Of a DNA stretch of 29,717 bases, positions 1 through 6,349 are shown in pieces (within the stretch, counting starts at the first letter, position 1; every line of letters starts with the position of its first letter). Location of the stretch: assembly GCA_934755305.1 (NCBI GenBank), contig CAKVLD010000036.1, positions 1 through 29,717 on the forward strand, given 5' to 3'. Below the pieces are notes generated by a model. The model saw only the letters and a program-made list of their open reading frames with translations. It ran no database searches and had not been told where the DNA came from. Source of the DNA: an uncultured Clostridium sp. (lineage in GTDB: Bacteria > Bacillota > Clostridia > Clostridiales > Clostridiaceae). The position numbers and the translations under genes are program-made.

Positions 1-135
1 GCTATCATCCATCAAACTTTATTATACTATTATTCTTTCCTAAAATCATTATCAACCTAACTCGTAAGGAAAATTTAATAATATATATTTTAAAAGATAT
101 ATATTTTTCCTATGCAAATATTCTTGCATTCTTAT

Positions 136-180
136 ATTCTTGCTAATAAACTTAAAAATATAATATTTAAGTTTATTAGA
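136..180 (-). terminator. Hairpin overlapping the glsA stop codon
   Basis: A perfect 12-bp inverted repeat (145-156 and 166-177, 9-nt loop) includes the glsA stop codon at 176-178. On the minus strand no clear T-run follows, so it is at best a weak terminator or mRNA 3'-end stabiliser. Bases 1-135 are AT-rich and I see no gene in them. Confidence 0.3.
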
Positions 181-1096
181 AGATACTTAAATCTAACTCT
201 TCAGATAAATCTCTTAGTAACTTAGTACCTGCAAAACTATTTCCTTTCTTATCAAGAGATGGCCCATATACTCCTATACCAGCCCATCTAGGAACTGTTC
301 CAAGTATTCCTCCCCCAACTCCACTTTTAGCTGGAATTCCAATACTAACAGCAAATTCTCCTGAAGCATCATACATACCACAAGTTACCATTATAGTTTT
401 TACTATTCTACAATTTTCTCTTGATATTAGTCTCTCTCCATTCCAAGGTGCTCTACCGTCATTAGCAAGTACCGATCCAAACATAGCAAGATCTTTAGCA
501 GTAGCTTCTATTGAACATTGTCTAAAATATAAATCCAATATTTCATCTATATTCCCATCCAACATACCATTGCTTTTCATAAAATATGCTAATGCTCTAT
601 TTCTATCTCCTGTCTCTTTTTCAGACCTATACACCTCTTCATTAAATCCTATTTCAGGATTATTAGTTGCTCTTTTTATAAAGTCCATTATCCTATTAAA
701 TTTATCTTCTTCTGATTCACCATATATTAACGAAGTTGTAACTATAGCTCCTGCATTAATCATAGGATTATATGGTCTCTTTTTATCTTTTTTAGTTTCT
801 AAATTTACTATACTGTTAAATTCATCTCCTGTAGGTTCAACGTTTACCTTTTTAAATACATTCTCTCTTCCATTATCTCCTAAGGCTAGTATAAGACTCA
901 CTACCTTAGAGATACTTTGAATAGTAAACTTCTTTTCACATTCTCCAGCATAAAATATACGACCTTGCAAATCTACTACAGCTATTCCTAAATCATCAGG
1001 ATCTGCTTTTAATAGAGCTGGTATATATGAAGCTAACTCTCCTTCCTTACCATATACCTTATTTCTTTCAACTAGGCTTTCTAGTAATTTATACAT
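176..1096 (-). CDS. glsA: Glutaminase A
   Basis: Glutaminase of the serine-dependent beta-lactamase-like fold, hydrolysing L-glutamine to glutamate and ammonia in the cytoplasm. The catalytic S-x-x-K box appears as QSISK near residue 60 (numbered from the chosen start). The family signatures NPMINAGAI (about residue 110) and KSGVGGGI (about residue 255) are present, and the length (306 aa) is normal. I start at the ATG at 1096, because the frame-extending GTG at 1108 lies inside the ribosome site (AAAGGGG). A good promoter (TTGTAT, 17 bp, TATAAT) lies upstream and the gene looks monocistronic. Glutaminases of this type can support glutamine-dependent acid resistance, but no glutamate decarboxylase is in the window, so that role is not supported here. 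Confidence 0.95.
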   Translation of the reverse strand: MYKLLESLVERNKVYGKEGELASYIPALLKADPDDLGIAVVDLQGRIFYAGECEKKFTIQSISKVVSLILALGDNGRENVFKKVNVEPTGDEFNSIVNLETKKDKKRPYNPMINAGAIVTTSLIYGESEEDKFNRIMDFIKRATNNPEIGFNEEVYRSEKETGDRNRALAYFMKSNGMLDGNIDEILDLYFRQCSIEATAKDLAMFGSVLANDGRAPWNGERLISRENCRIVKTIMVTCGMYDASGEFAVSIGIPAKSGVGGGILGTVPRWAGIGVYGPSLDKKGNSFAGTKLLRDLSEELDLSIF

Positions 1097-1135
1097 AAGG
1101 ACAAACACCCCTTTTATCTTTAGTTGTAGTAATTT

Positions 1136-1164
1136 ATTATATTACTTAATATAAGTATATACAA
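1136..1164 (-). promoter_or_regulatory. glsA promoter
   Basis: On the minus strand, TTGTAT (1164-1159) and TATAAT (1141-1136) are separated by 17 bp. The preceding terminator's T-run ends just upstream of the -35, so glsA has an independent vegetative-type promoter. Confidence 0.6.
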
Positions 1165-1165
1165 G

Positions 1166-1237
1166 AAAAAAAATACCTAAACAAATTTAAAACTATCTTT
1201 TGGAGTAAACTAAAAGTTTTAAATTTGTTTAGGTATT
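1166..1237 (-). terminator. Terminator of the DUF3284 gene
   Basis: A perfect 23-bp inverted repeat (1172-1194 and 1215-1237) with a 20-nt loop is followed on the minus strand by a run of T. It lies 16 nt after the stop codon of the DUF3284 gene. Confidence 0.85.
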
Positions 1238-1253
1238 AATTATTTTATTCAAA

Positions 1254-1883
1254 CTATCTATTAAGGGCATCTTCCATAGCCATTGCTTCTTCTAATGCCT
1301 TTTCTGCTTTAAGCTTAGCTTTATTAGCTGCTTTTTCTTGTTTTAAAGCCTCTTCTTTAGCTTTCTTTGCTGCCTCTTTAGCCTTTTTAATCTCTTCTTT
1401 AGCCCTAATATACTCTTCTTCTTCAGCTTTAACTTTTGAAGTTTTAGCTAATTTTTCATCAAATCTTTCAATTTCTCTTTGTAGATTTTCTATAAAATAA
1501 GTAAATCTTCTTTTCACCCTTCCCTTAAACACTAAAGTCTGAATTAGTACATTTAAAATAGATACAAAACCTTTACTTTTATCTGATTCTTCTAAAGTAA
1601 TTCTTGTTTTATTTTCATCTACTACCTCAAATTTATAAGTAGAATAATATATTCTTTCAGGGCTTGTACTAGTTATGGCATATATTTCATTTTTTTTATA
1701 ATCTGTAATTTCAACTTCCAAAGTTGCACTTTGAGTTGAATAAGCACCCACTTTTTTTGAAACTTTTGAACCAACAGGATTATTCTCATTAAATTTAGGA
1801 AAATCTCTTTTAGCTGATCTTATAAAAACATTAAATACCTTTTCTACTGGATAATTTATTACTGCTGAATTTGAAAAAGCCAT
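1254..1883 (-). CDS. DUF3284 protein with helical C-terminal tail
   Basis: The first ~140 residues resemble the DUF3284 family, a small SRPBCC/START-like fold often encoded beside lactose/cellobiose PTS genes in Firmicutes. Its function is unknown. Residues ~145-209 are an added tail rich in Lys, Glu and Ala that should form one long charged helix or coiled coil. I start at the ATG at 1883 because GGAGG sits 8 nt upstream; the GTG at 1892 lies within that ribosome site. It follows the PTS EIIC gene but has its own promoter and terminator, so it is probably a separate unit tied to it by function. No signal peptide or membrane segment is visible. The family assignment is fairly firm; the role of the tail is unknown. 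Confidence 0.75.
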   Translation of the reverse strand: MAFSNSAVINYPVEKVFNVFIRSAKRDFPKFNENNPVGSKVSKKVGAYSTQSATLEVEITDYKKNEIYAITSTSPERIYYSTYKFEVVDENKTRITLEESDKSKGFVSILNVLIQTLVFKGRVKRRFTYFIENLQREIERFDEKLAKTSKVKAEEEEYIRAKEEIKKAKEAAKKAKEEALKQEKAANKAKLKAEKALEEAMAMEDALNR

Positions 1884-1918
1884 ATAAGGCACCTCCCGCT
1901 TTTTACACTTTTACTATC

Positions 1919-1948
1919 ATTATACTCATAAAAAAGTGACTTCTCCAA
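1919..1948 (-). promoter_or_regulatory. DUF3284 promoter
   Basis: On the minus strand, TTGGAG (1948-1943) is followed after 18 bp by TATAAT (1924-1919), 36 nt before the start codon. The spacer overlaps the small hairpin repeat at 1929-1955. Confidence 0.45.
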
Positions 1949-1955
1949 GCTTTTA
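1929..1955 (-). repeat. Short hairpin repeat, copy 1
   Basis: A 27-nt segment very similar to 4163-4189 (aaaaaagtg..ttc.cca.gctttta on the plus strand) and in the same orientation. Read on the minus strand it can fold (AAAAG/CTTTT plus TGG/TCA) and ends in TTTTTT, so it could terminate a transcript coming from the structured element next to it (1968-2061). Confidence 0.5.
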
Positions 1956-1967
1956 TAAATATAATTA

Positions 1968-2061
1968 TTTTTTAAGGCTTTAACTTCTTAAATACCAGAA
2001 ACCTCTGCATCTATCAGTGTTCGCTTAGCAAAAAGTTTTATATTTCCTAAGCCTTAAAAAA
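1968..2061 (-). repeat. 94-nt structured element, copy A (candidate RNA)
   Basis: Intergenic element closed by a perfect 13-bp stem (1968-1980 with 2049-2061). The interior aligns along its whole length with the 95-nt element at 4356-4450: shared blocks include TCTT..ATACC, TATCAG and TTTATA.TTTCCT on the plus strand. Three base pairs of the closing stem differ between copies and every change is compensated. That suggests selection for a fold, in RNA or single-stranded DNA. Strand is tentative; minus is preferred because a hairpin with a T-run follows on that strand. Confidence 0.6.
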
Positions 2062-2087
2062 TGCATAAGCCAAAGCTTATGCATTTT
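2056..2087 (-). terminator. Terminator of the PTS EIIC gene
   Basis: A 13-bp stem (2058-2070 and 2075-2087) with a 4-nt loop is followed on the minus strand by TTTTTT. It lies 19 nt past the EIIC stop codon and slightly overlaps structured element copy A. Confidence 0.85.
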
Positions 2088-2106
2088 CTTTATAATTAAT
2101 TTATAA

Positions 2107-3471
2107 TTAAGCTTCTTGTTCTCCATTGCCCATTTTGTTTGCTGCAATAACGAATATTGACCAGATGAATAATGCTAGCACAAATAATAATGCTGCAAGT
2201 ACTGTTGCCTTCCAGTCTCCATTAGTAGCAAAGAATGCTGATACAACTGGTGGACAAGTCCATGGCACTTGTTGACATATATAATTTGCAAAATGAATCT
2301 TCTCTGTAAATACCCATGCTATTGTTAATAATAATGGTGTAGTAAGTATAAATGGAATAAAGTAAGTTACATTTAATACTATTGGTAAACCAAATATAAC
2401 TGGTTCATTAATTTGGAATAAGCCTGGTGCAAAAGCTAATTTTGCAAGTTCTTTTGATTCTTGTTTCTTAGAGAATAAGAATAATGCAATTACTAATGCT
2501 AATGTACCACCTGATCCACCTGGCATTGCATATACATCTACAAAATTTCTTGTTAAAGCATATTTAGCAGGTAATCCTTGAGATACTAAATCAATATTTT
2601 CATACATTGGTGGTTCATACATTGGTTTTAAAATACCATCTACTATGTTCATACCATGTAATCCGAAGAACCATAAGAATTGTGCAATAAATATTAAGAA
2701 TATATAAGTTGCTGGTGATTGTCCTAAAGACATTAATGGTTGTTGAACAGTATTAGAAATCCAAGTTGGAAGGTCTGTTCCTATTCCATTTCTAAATATA
2801 ACTGACACAATACCGAATATAACCAATGTTAAGCAACCAGGAATTAAAGCTACGAAAGACTTAGAAACTGCTGGTGGCACTGAGTCTGGCATTTTTACAA
2901 CCCAACCCTTTTTAGTTATTCTAACAAATATTTCAGTTGCAATAAAAGCAGTAAGTATTGTAGCAAACATAGAGGTTGATCCAAATAAACCTAGTGAAAA
3001 TACATCACTAACACCTTCTACCATTTCACCATCTTTTAAAGTAAATACACCTTTTGCTACACTTGATGGTACTAAAGCAATATAAGATGCAAGAGCTATT
3101 ACAGAAGCAGATAATGGATCTGAATCATATGATTTTGCTAAAGAATAAGAAATAGTTACTACTAATAAAAGTGCAATAATCTTTAATGTTCCTAACTGAA
3201 CAGCCCAACCTATATCCATTATATAATCATCTAATACTGGTTGGACAGTATTAGCCCAAAAAGACATTTTGTTTAATAATGATCCAATTAAAGAATCATT
3301 TTGTAAAAAAACACAATTAATAAGTACGGCAAATGCTCCAGCCATTGAAGCAGTTAAAGTAGCTATAAATCCATCTCTTAGTGCAACCAAATGCCTTTGA
3401 CTACCAACTTTTTGAGCTACTGGCAATAAAAATTTTTCAAGTGTTGCAGATAGTTTGTCCATGAAACTCAT
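2107..3471 (-). CDS. celB: PTS transporter subunit EIIC, lactose/cellobiose family
   Basis: Membrane-embedded sugar-translocating subunit of a phosphoenolpyruvate-dependent phosphotransferase system, lactose/N,N'-diacetylchitobiose/cellobiose family. It has many hydrophobic segments and the conserved FGLHGMN stretch (about residue 270), the GGSGGT segment (about 318) and the NEPVIFG motif that contributes to the sugar site (about 355). Length (454 aa) is normal for a stand-alone EIIC. A strong ribosome site (GGGGGGAG) lies 5 nt before the ATG. No EIIA, EIIB or glycosidase gene is nearby, so the soluble subunits must be encoded elsewhere and the sugar cannot be read from context. It is followed by its own terminator and then the DUF3284 gene. 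The symbol celB marks the family, not a proven cellobiose specificity. Confidence 0.9.
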   Translation of the reverse strand: MSFMDKLSATLEKFLLPVAQKVGSQRHLVALRDGFIATLTASMAGAFAVLINCVFLQNDSLIGSLLNKMSFWANTVQPVLDDYIMDIGWAVQLGTLKIIALLLVVTISYSLAKSYDSDPLSASVIALASYIALVPSSVAKGVFTLKDGEMVEGVSDVFSLGLFGSTSMFATILTAFIATEIFVRITKKGWVVKMPDSVPPAVSKSFVALIPGCLTLVIFGIVSVIFRNGIGTDLPTWISNTVQQPLMSLGQSPATYIFLIFIAQFLWFFGLHGMNIVDGILKPMYEPPMYENIDLVSQGLPAKYALTRNFVDVYAMPGGSGGTLALVIALFLFSKKQESKELAKLAFAPGLFQINEPVIFGLPIVLNVTYFIPFILTTPLLLTIAWVFTEKIHFANYICQQVPWTCPPVVSAFFATNGDWKATVLAALLFVLALFIWSIFVIAANKMGNGEQEA

Positions 3472-3602
3472 TTTTGCTCCCCCCTAAAATAATAAATATA
3501 TATGAACGATTATTAAATTAAATAGTATACTCTACTTATCATTTAATACTCATACATATCAAAAATATTAAATTTTCCTTTACATAATATATAATATTTC
3601 CA

Positions 3603-3629
3603 TTTTTTAAGTTTAGAACTAAACTTAAA
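3603..3629 (-). terminator. Hairpin overlapping the stop codon of the PEGA-like gene
   Basis: A perfect 10-bp inverted repeat (3606-3615 and 3620-3629, 4-nt loop) contains the stop codon at 3625-3627. It shares the core TAAACTTAAA with the hairpin at the glsA stop. No T-run follows on the minus strand, so termination is uncertain. Confidence 0.25.
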
Positions 3630-3930
3630 TTCTTTTTAGATAAATATTGTTTTTTCCAAAAGTGAAAAACCAACTAAATAGCAATTTTAAACCGACTAAA
3701 TTAGAGCCACAAGCTAATCTTAAAGATTCATTTTTCTTTATTTCAACTTGCTTCATTTCTGCTTTCGAATTTCTATAAGTTACAGAAATATCATATATTC
3801 CAGTTCTTAACGAAACTACTTTTCTACTGTTATTTTCAATAGTATTAACTACTTTACCATTAATACAAATATTATATTTAGCTAAACTATTTATTTCTTG
3901 ATATTCCCTCTTAAAAATAACATCTCCCAT
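3625..3930 (-). CDS. Small PEGA-like protein with C-terminal hydrophobic segment
   Basis: A 101-aa protein I cannot assign firmly. Residues ~18-75 read like a PEGA-type or small beta-sandwich domain: alternating strands around INGKVVNTI, a conserved-looking GIYDISVTY turn and a following KQVEIKKNESL strand. The end (LKLLFSWFFTF) is a short hydrophobic stretch that could lie against or in the membrane. There is no signal peptide. The ATG at 3930 has an AGGTGA ribosome site at normal distance. It is preceded by 560 bp without another gene and probably transcribed alone. The function is unknown. Confidence 0.6.
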   Translation of the reverse strand: MGDVIFKREYQEINSLAKYNICINGKVVNTIENNSRKVVSLRTGIYDISVTYRNSKAEMKQVEIKKNESLRLACGSNLVGLKLLFSWFFTFGKNNIYLKRI

Positions 3931-4162
3931 TTTCTCACCTTTATTTTTTATAAAGTATAATACATTTCATTTATGATATCATTTACATAAAATACATCTC
4001 TTTCCCTAACATGTAATTTATATTATATAATGAAAATCTTTACAAGATTATTGTATACCATATATTTGTTGTTGTAAATAGAAAATATACTATTTTTTAT
4101 ATTATTTACCAACAATTCATTTTTGTAGGTACAAATGAAAAATTTTATAATTTTTATACATT

Positions 4163-4189
4163 AAAAAAGTGGTTTCGCCACGCTTTTAT
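4163..4189 (-). repeat. Short hairpin repeat, copy 2 (terminator-like)
   Basis: A GTGG/CCAC stem (4169-4172 with 4178-4181) with a 5-nt loop, flanked by A- and T-runs. On the minus strand it ends in TTTTTT and is a fair intrinsic terminator. It closely resembles 1929-1955. Confidence 0.5.
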
Positions 4190-4261
4190 TACTTTAAAGT
4201 ACATTTTTAATAGCAATTATATTTTTTAATTTAATGCATCTTGACTGAAGTCACTTTTTTT

Positions 4262-4344
4262 GGCCAAACAGCAGTGTTCTTAAAGCTTAAATCTTCCTTT
4301 TTATCATATATTTTTTATTTAAGTTTTAAGGTTCTGCTGTGGCC
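4262..4344 (-). repeat. 83-nt dyad next to structured element B
   Basis: The ends pair as GGCC plus CAGCAG (4262-4274) with CTGCTG plus GGCC (4334-4344), and the inner TTTAA-rich segments are also complementary. It lies between structured element B and the terminator-like hairpin and may be part of the same transcript. Element copy A has no counterpart to this dyad. Confidence 0.4.
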
Positions 4345-4355
4345 CTATATTTTTA

Positions 4356-4450
4356 TTTTTTAACGTCTTAGCCTCTTTGATACCTTTAAGCCCTGTAATT
4401 ATCAGCCTTCCCGCTTTTTCAAATTTTATACTTTCCTAGACGTTAAAAAA
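4356..4450 (-). repeat. 95-nt structured element, copy B (candidate RNA)
   Basis: Second copy of the element at 1968-2061. A perfect 13-bp closing stem (4356-4368 with 4438-4450) differs from copy A at three positions on each side, all compensated (G-C to C-G, C-G to T-A, T-A to C-G). Interior blocks ATACC, TATCAG and TTTATA.TTTCCT are shared. It matches no RNA family I can name. Confidence 0.6.
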
Positions 4451-4480
4451 GTTTTACCAGAAGCCTAGTAAAACCTTTTT
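4445..4480 (-). terminator. Terminator of yjdF
   Basis: GGTTTTAC and GTAAAAC arms (4451-4457 and 4468-4474) are followed on the minus strand by TTTTTT, 12 nt beyond the yjdF stop codon. The T-run is shared with the closing stem of structured element B. Confidence 0.75.
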
Positions 4481-4491
4481 ATTCTCCACTA

Positions 4492-4911
4492 TTAATGACC
4501 TTTATGCTTTTGTAACTTTTTAATTTTTTTAAGCTCATAAATATAGTCTTTTTTTATTTCTTTTTGTTCTTTTTTTCGTCTTTTTCTTAAGACTTTATTT
4601 TCTTCATGGTGCTTTTTGATAGCTATTTGAGCTTTTGTTCCTACCCCAACATTTGCTTTTTCTTTTTTTATTTCTCTCTGCATTCTTTTAGGGTTTATCT
4701 TTTTAGATTCTTTTTTTAAAGATCCTACGTTTTCTAATTTTGAAAAATCAAGTTTGTAAAAATCTCTCAAAATCAATAATTGAACCTGCTCCTCTTTAGG
4801 TTCAGATCCAAAGGTAAATTTACTAACCTTATACTTTTCTCCTTCCTCCACTTCAAATACTCCTACCCAAAACGGATTTTCAAAAAATACTGTAAGTTTA
4901 GCTTTTACCAT
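4492..4911 (-). CDS. yjdF: YjdF family protein (DUF2992)
   Basis: A 139-aa basic protein of the YjdF/DUF2992 family. The N-terminal ~55 residues form the conserved beta-rich part (KLTVFFENPFWVGVFEVEEG, then KFTFGSEPKEEQV). The remainder is highly charged and Lys/Glu-rich with the family block INPKRMQREIKKE (about residue 72) and a helical tail. The biochemical role is unknown; in Bacillus subtilis the gene is controlled by an RNA that binds azaaromatic compounds, so a role in dealing with such compounds has been proposed. The ATG has a strong AGGAGGAG site whose core is complementary to the leader RNA (see the riboswitch entry). It is transcribed alone, between icd and its own terminator. Confidence 0.88.
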   Translation of the reverse strand: MVKAKLTVFFENPFWVGVFEVEEGEKYKVSKFTFGSEPKEEQVQLLILRDFYKLDFSKLENVGSLKKESKKINPKRMQREIKKEKANVGVGTKAQIAIKKHHEENKVLRKRRKKEQKEIKKDYIYELKKIKKLQKHKGH

Positions 4912-4917
4912 TTTAAT

Positions 4918-5041
4918 CTCCTCCTGTAAACAAAAAAATCACAAGAGAACGGACAACCCAGGAGGGCAGGTTACTACTATAAATATATTATAGGCTTTGA
5001 CTACCAACAAAGCTGTGTTTTTATCTCTTTATTTTATTATA
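4918..5041 (-). promoter_or_regulatory. Probable yjdF riboswitch leader
   Basis: The leader is GC-richer than its surroundings and folds into several helices on the minus strand. AAGAGA (5029-5024) closes with TCTCTT (4948-4943). Inside are GCTTTG/CAAAGC and CTATAA/TTATAG hairpins and an AACC...GGTT arm. The arm carries CCTCCTG (4966-4960), which can pair perfectly with CAGGAGG (4926-4920) of the yjdF ribosome site, as expected for translation control. Position upstream of yjdF and the multi-helix fold fit the yjdF RNA (azaaromatic-sensing candidate riboswitch). I recognised it by context and fold, not by consensus comparison. A possible -10 (TATAAT) lies at 5041-5036, overlapping the region behind the icd stop. 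Confidence 0.7.
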
Positions 5042-5049
5042 ACCTAATT

Positions 5050-6258
5050 TTATAAAAGTTCTTCTAAAGTTTTCTTAATTTCTTTTATTGATTCAAAGGT
5101 ATCTACTACTTTTACATCTTCTCTTTTAGTAACAGCTTTTAAATCACCAGTTATTATTCCCTTTTCTACAGTCTTTAAGCAAGCTTCCTCTAACTTTTTA
5201 GAAAAAGTAACAAGTTCCTCATTCTTATCCATTTCTCCTCTTTTTCTTAAAGCTCCTGTCCATGCAAAGATTGTAGCTATAGAATTAGTAGATGTCTTTA
5301 GACCTTTTTTATAATCATAATATTGATCTTGAACTGTTCCATGAGCTGCTTCAAATTCATAATTTCCTTCTGGTGAAACTAAAACAGAAGTCATCATAGC
5401 AAGTGAACCAAAAGCACTAGCTAACATATCACTCATAACATCTCCATCATAATTTTTACAAGCCCAAAGTATTCCACCTTTGCACTTAATAATCTTTGAT
5501 ACTGCATCATCTATTAATGTATATCTGTAAGTTATTTCCAAATCTTCAAACTTTTCTTTATATTCATTATCATATAATTCTTGGAATACATCCTTAAAAG
5601 TATGATCATATTTCTTTGATATAGTATCCTTACTTGCAAACATTAAGTCTTGCTTAGTATCTATAGCATAATTAAAACAACATTTAGCAAAAGATTTAAT
5701 CGAACTTAGTTTATTATGCATTCCAAGTACTATACCTTCTTCATCGAAATCATGTATAAGTTCCCTTGTTTCTGTTCCATCTTCAGCTGTAAATACTAAT
5801 TCACATTTACCTTTTCCTTGGATTTTCATTTCTTGAGCACTATATATATCTCCATATGCATGCCTTGCAATAGTAATTGGCTTTTCCCAATTTGCTACAC
5901 ATCTTTCTACTAAATCAACTACTATAGGTGCTCTAAATACTGTTCCATCTAATATTCCTCTTATAGTTCCATTAGGACTTTTCCACATTTGTTTTAAATT
6001 ATATTCTTTTACTCTTGCTGCATTAGGAGTTATAGTAGCACATTTAACTCCTACCCCATTCTTTTTTATAGCTAAAGCAGCATCTCTTGTTACCTTATCA
6101 TCTGTTTTATCCCTATTTTCTATCCCCAAATCATAGTATTCTGTTTTTAAATCAATATAAGGATTTAAAAGCTCATCCTTAATTAACTTCCAAACGATTC
6201 TTGTCATCTCATCCCCATCCATCTCTACAATGGGATTAATCATTTTTATTTTTTCCAT
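5050..6258 (-). CDS. icd: NADP-dependent isocitrate dehydrogenase
   Basis: Oxidative decarboxylation of isocitrate to 2-oxoglutarate with NADP+. It belongs to the eukaryote-like homodimeric subfamily rather than the E. coli Icd type, as shown by MDGDEMTRIVWK near the N-terminus. Substrate-binding SPNGTIRGILDGTVFR (about residue 90) and RHAYGDIY (about 130) are present. Metal-binding aspartates lie in WACKNYDGDVMSD (about 265), and the coenzyme site is AAHGTVQDQ (about 305). At 402 aa the length is normal. I start at the ATG at 6258, 7 nt after GGGGGG; the TTG extension lies in the ribosome site. It stands alone, without citrate synthase or aconitase nearby, so it probably supplies 2-oxoglutarate/glutamate biosynthesis or NADPH rather than a full cycle. 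Its promoter sits inside the upstream gene's terminator dyad. Confidence 0.95.
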   Translation of the reverse strand: MEKIKMINPIVEMDGDEMTRIVWKLIKDELLNPYIDLKTEYYDLGIENRDKTDDKVTRDAALAIKKNGVGVKCATITPNAARVKEYNLKQMWKSPNGTIRGILDGTVFRAPIVVDLVERCVANWEKPITIARHAYGDIYSAQEMKIQGKGKCELVFTAEDGTETRELIHDFDEEGIVLGMHNKLSSIKSFAKCCFNYAIDTKQDLMFASKDTISKKYDHTFKDVFQELYDNEYKEKFEDLEITYRYTLIDDAVSKIIKCKGGILWACKNYDGDVMSDMLASAFGSLAMMTSVLVSPEGNYEFEAAHGTVQDQYYDYKKGLKTSTNSIATIFAWTGALRKRGEMDKNEELVTFSKKLEEACLKTVEKGIITGDLKAVTKREDVKVVDTFESIKEIKKTLEELL

Positions 6259-6271
6259 TAGTTTGCCCCCC

Positions 6272-6318
6272 AAAAAAAAATGTATAATACTTCTATAGTA
6301 TAGAAAGTATTATACATT
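6272..6318 (-). terminator. Terminator of the UPF0324 gene, overlapping the icd promoter
   Basis: Near-perfect dyad (6279-6296 with 6300-6318, one bulge) followed on the minus strand by nine T. The T-run ends immediately before the icd ribosome site. Confidence 0.75.
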
Positions 6319-6337
6319 AATTGTATTCCTTATTCAA
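6309..6337 (-). promoter_or_regulatory. icd promoter embedded in the dyad
   Basis: TTGAAT (6337-6332), 17 bp, TATAAT (6314-6309) on the minus strand. The -10 lies in the first-transcribed arm of the dyad. A transcript from here would begin inside the hairpin, lack its 5' arm and so not terminate. There is no other room for an icd promoter downstream of the T-run. Confidence 0.6.
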
Positions 6338-6349
6338 ATTTTCCTTATC

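Larger units (their letters stand above)
3931..4491. other. Long intergenic region with structured repeats
   Basis: 560 bp with no convincing reading frame. It holds, from right to left on the minus strand, the yjdF terminator, structured element copy B (4356-4450), an 83-nt dyad (4262-4344) and a terminator-like hairpin (4163-4189). The rest (3931-4160) is AT-rich leader sequence for the PEGA-like gene. Confidence 0.6.

Noticed and set aside
570..920. Plus-strand reading frames opposite glsA, LysR, icd, kinase and ABC genes
   Set aside because: They lack ribosome sites and lie antisense to genes with recognised domains.
4356..4450. Integron attC-like site (TTTTAAC ... GTTAAAA)
   Set aside because: Copy A reads TTTTAAG ... 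CTTAAAA, breaking the conserved core. There is no integrase, and the two copies fit a shared fold better.
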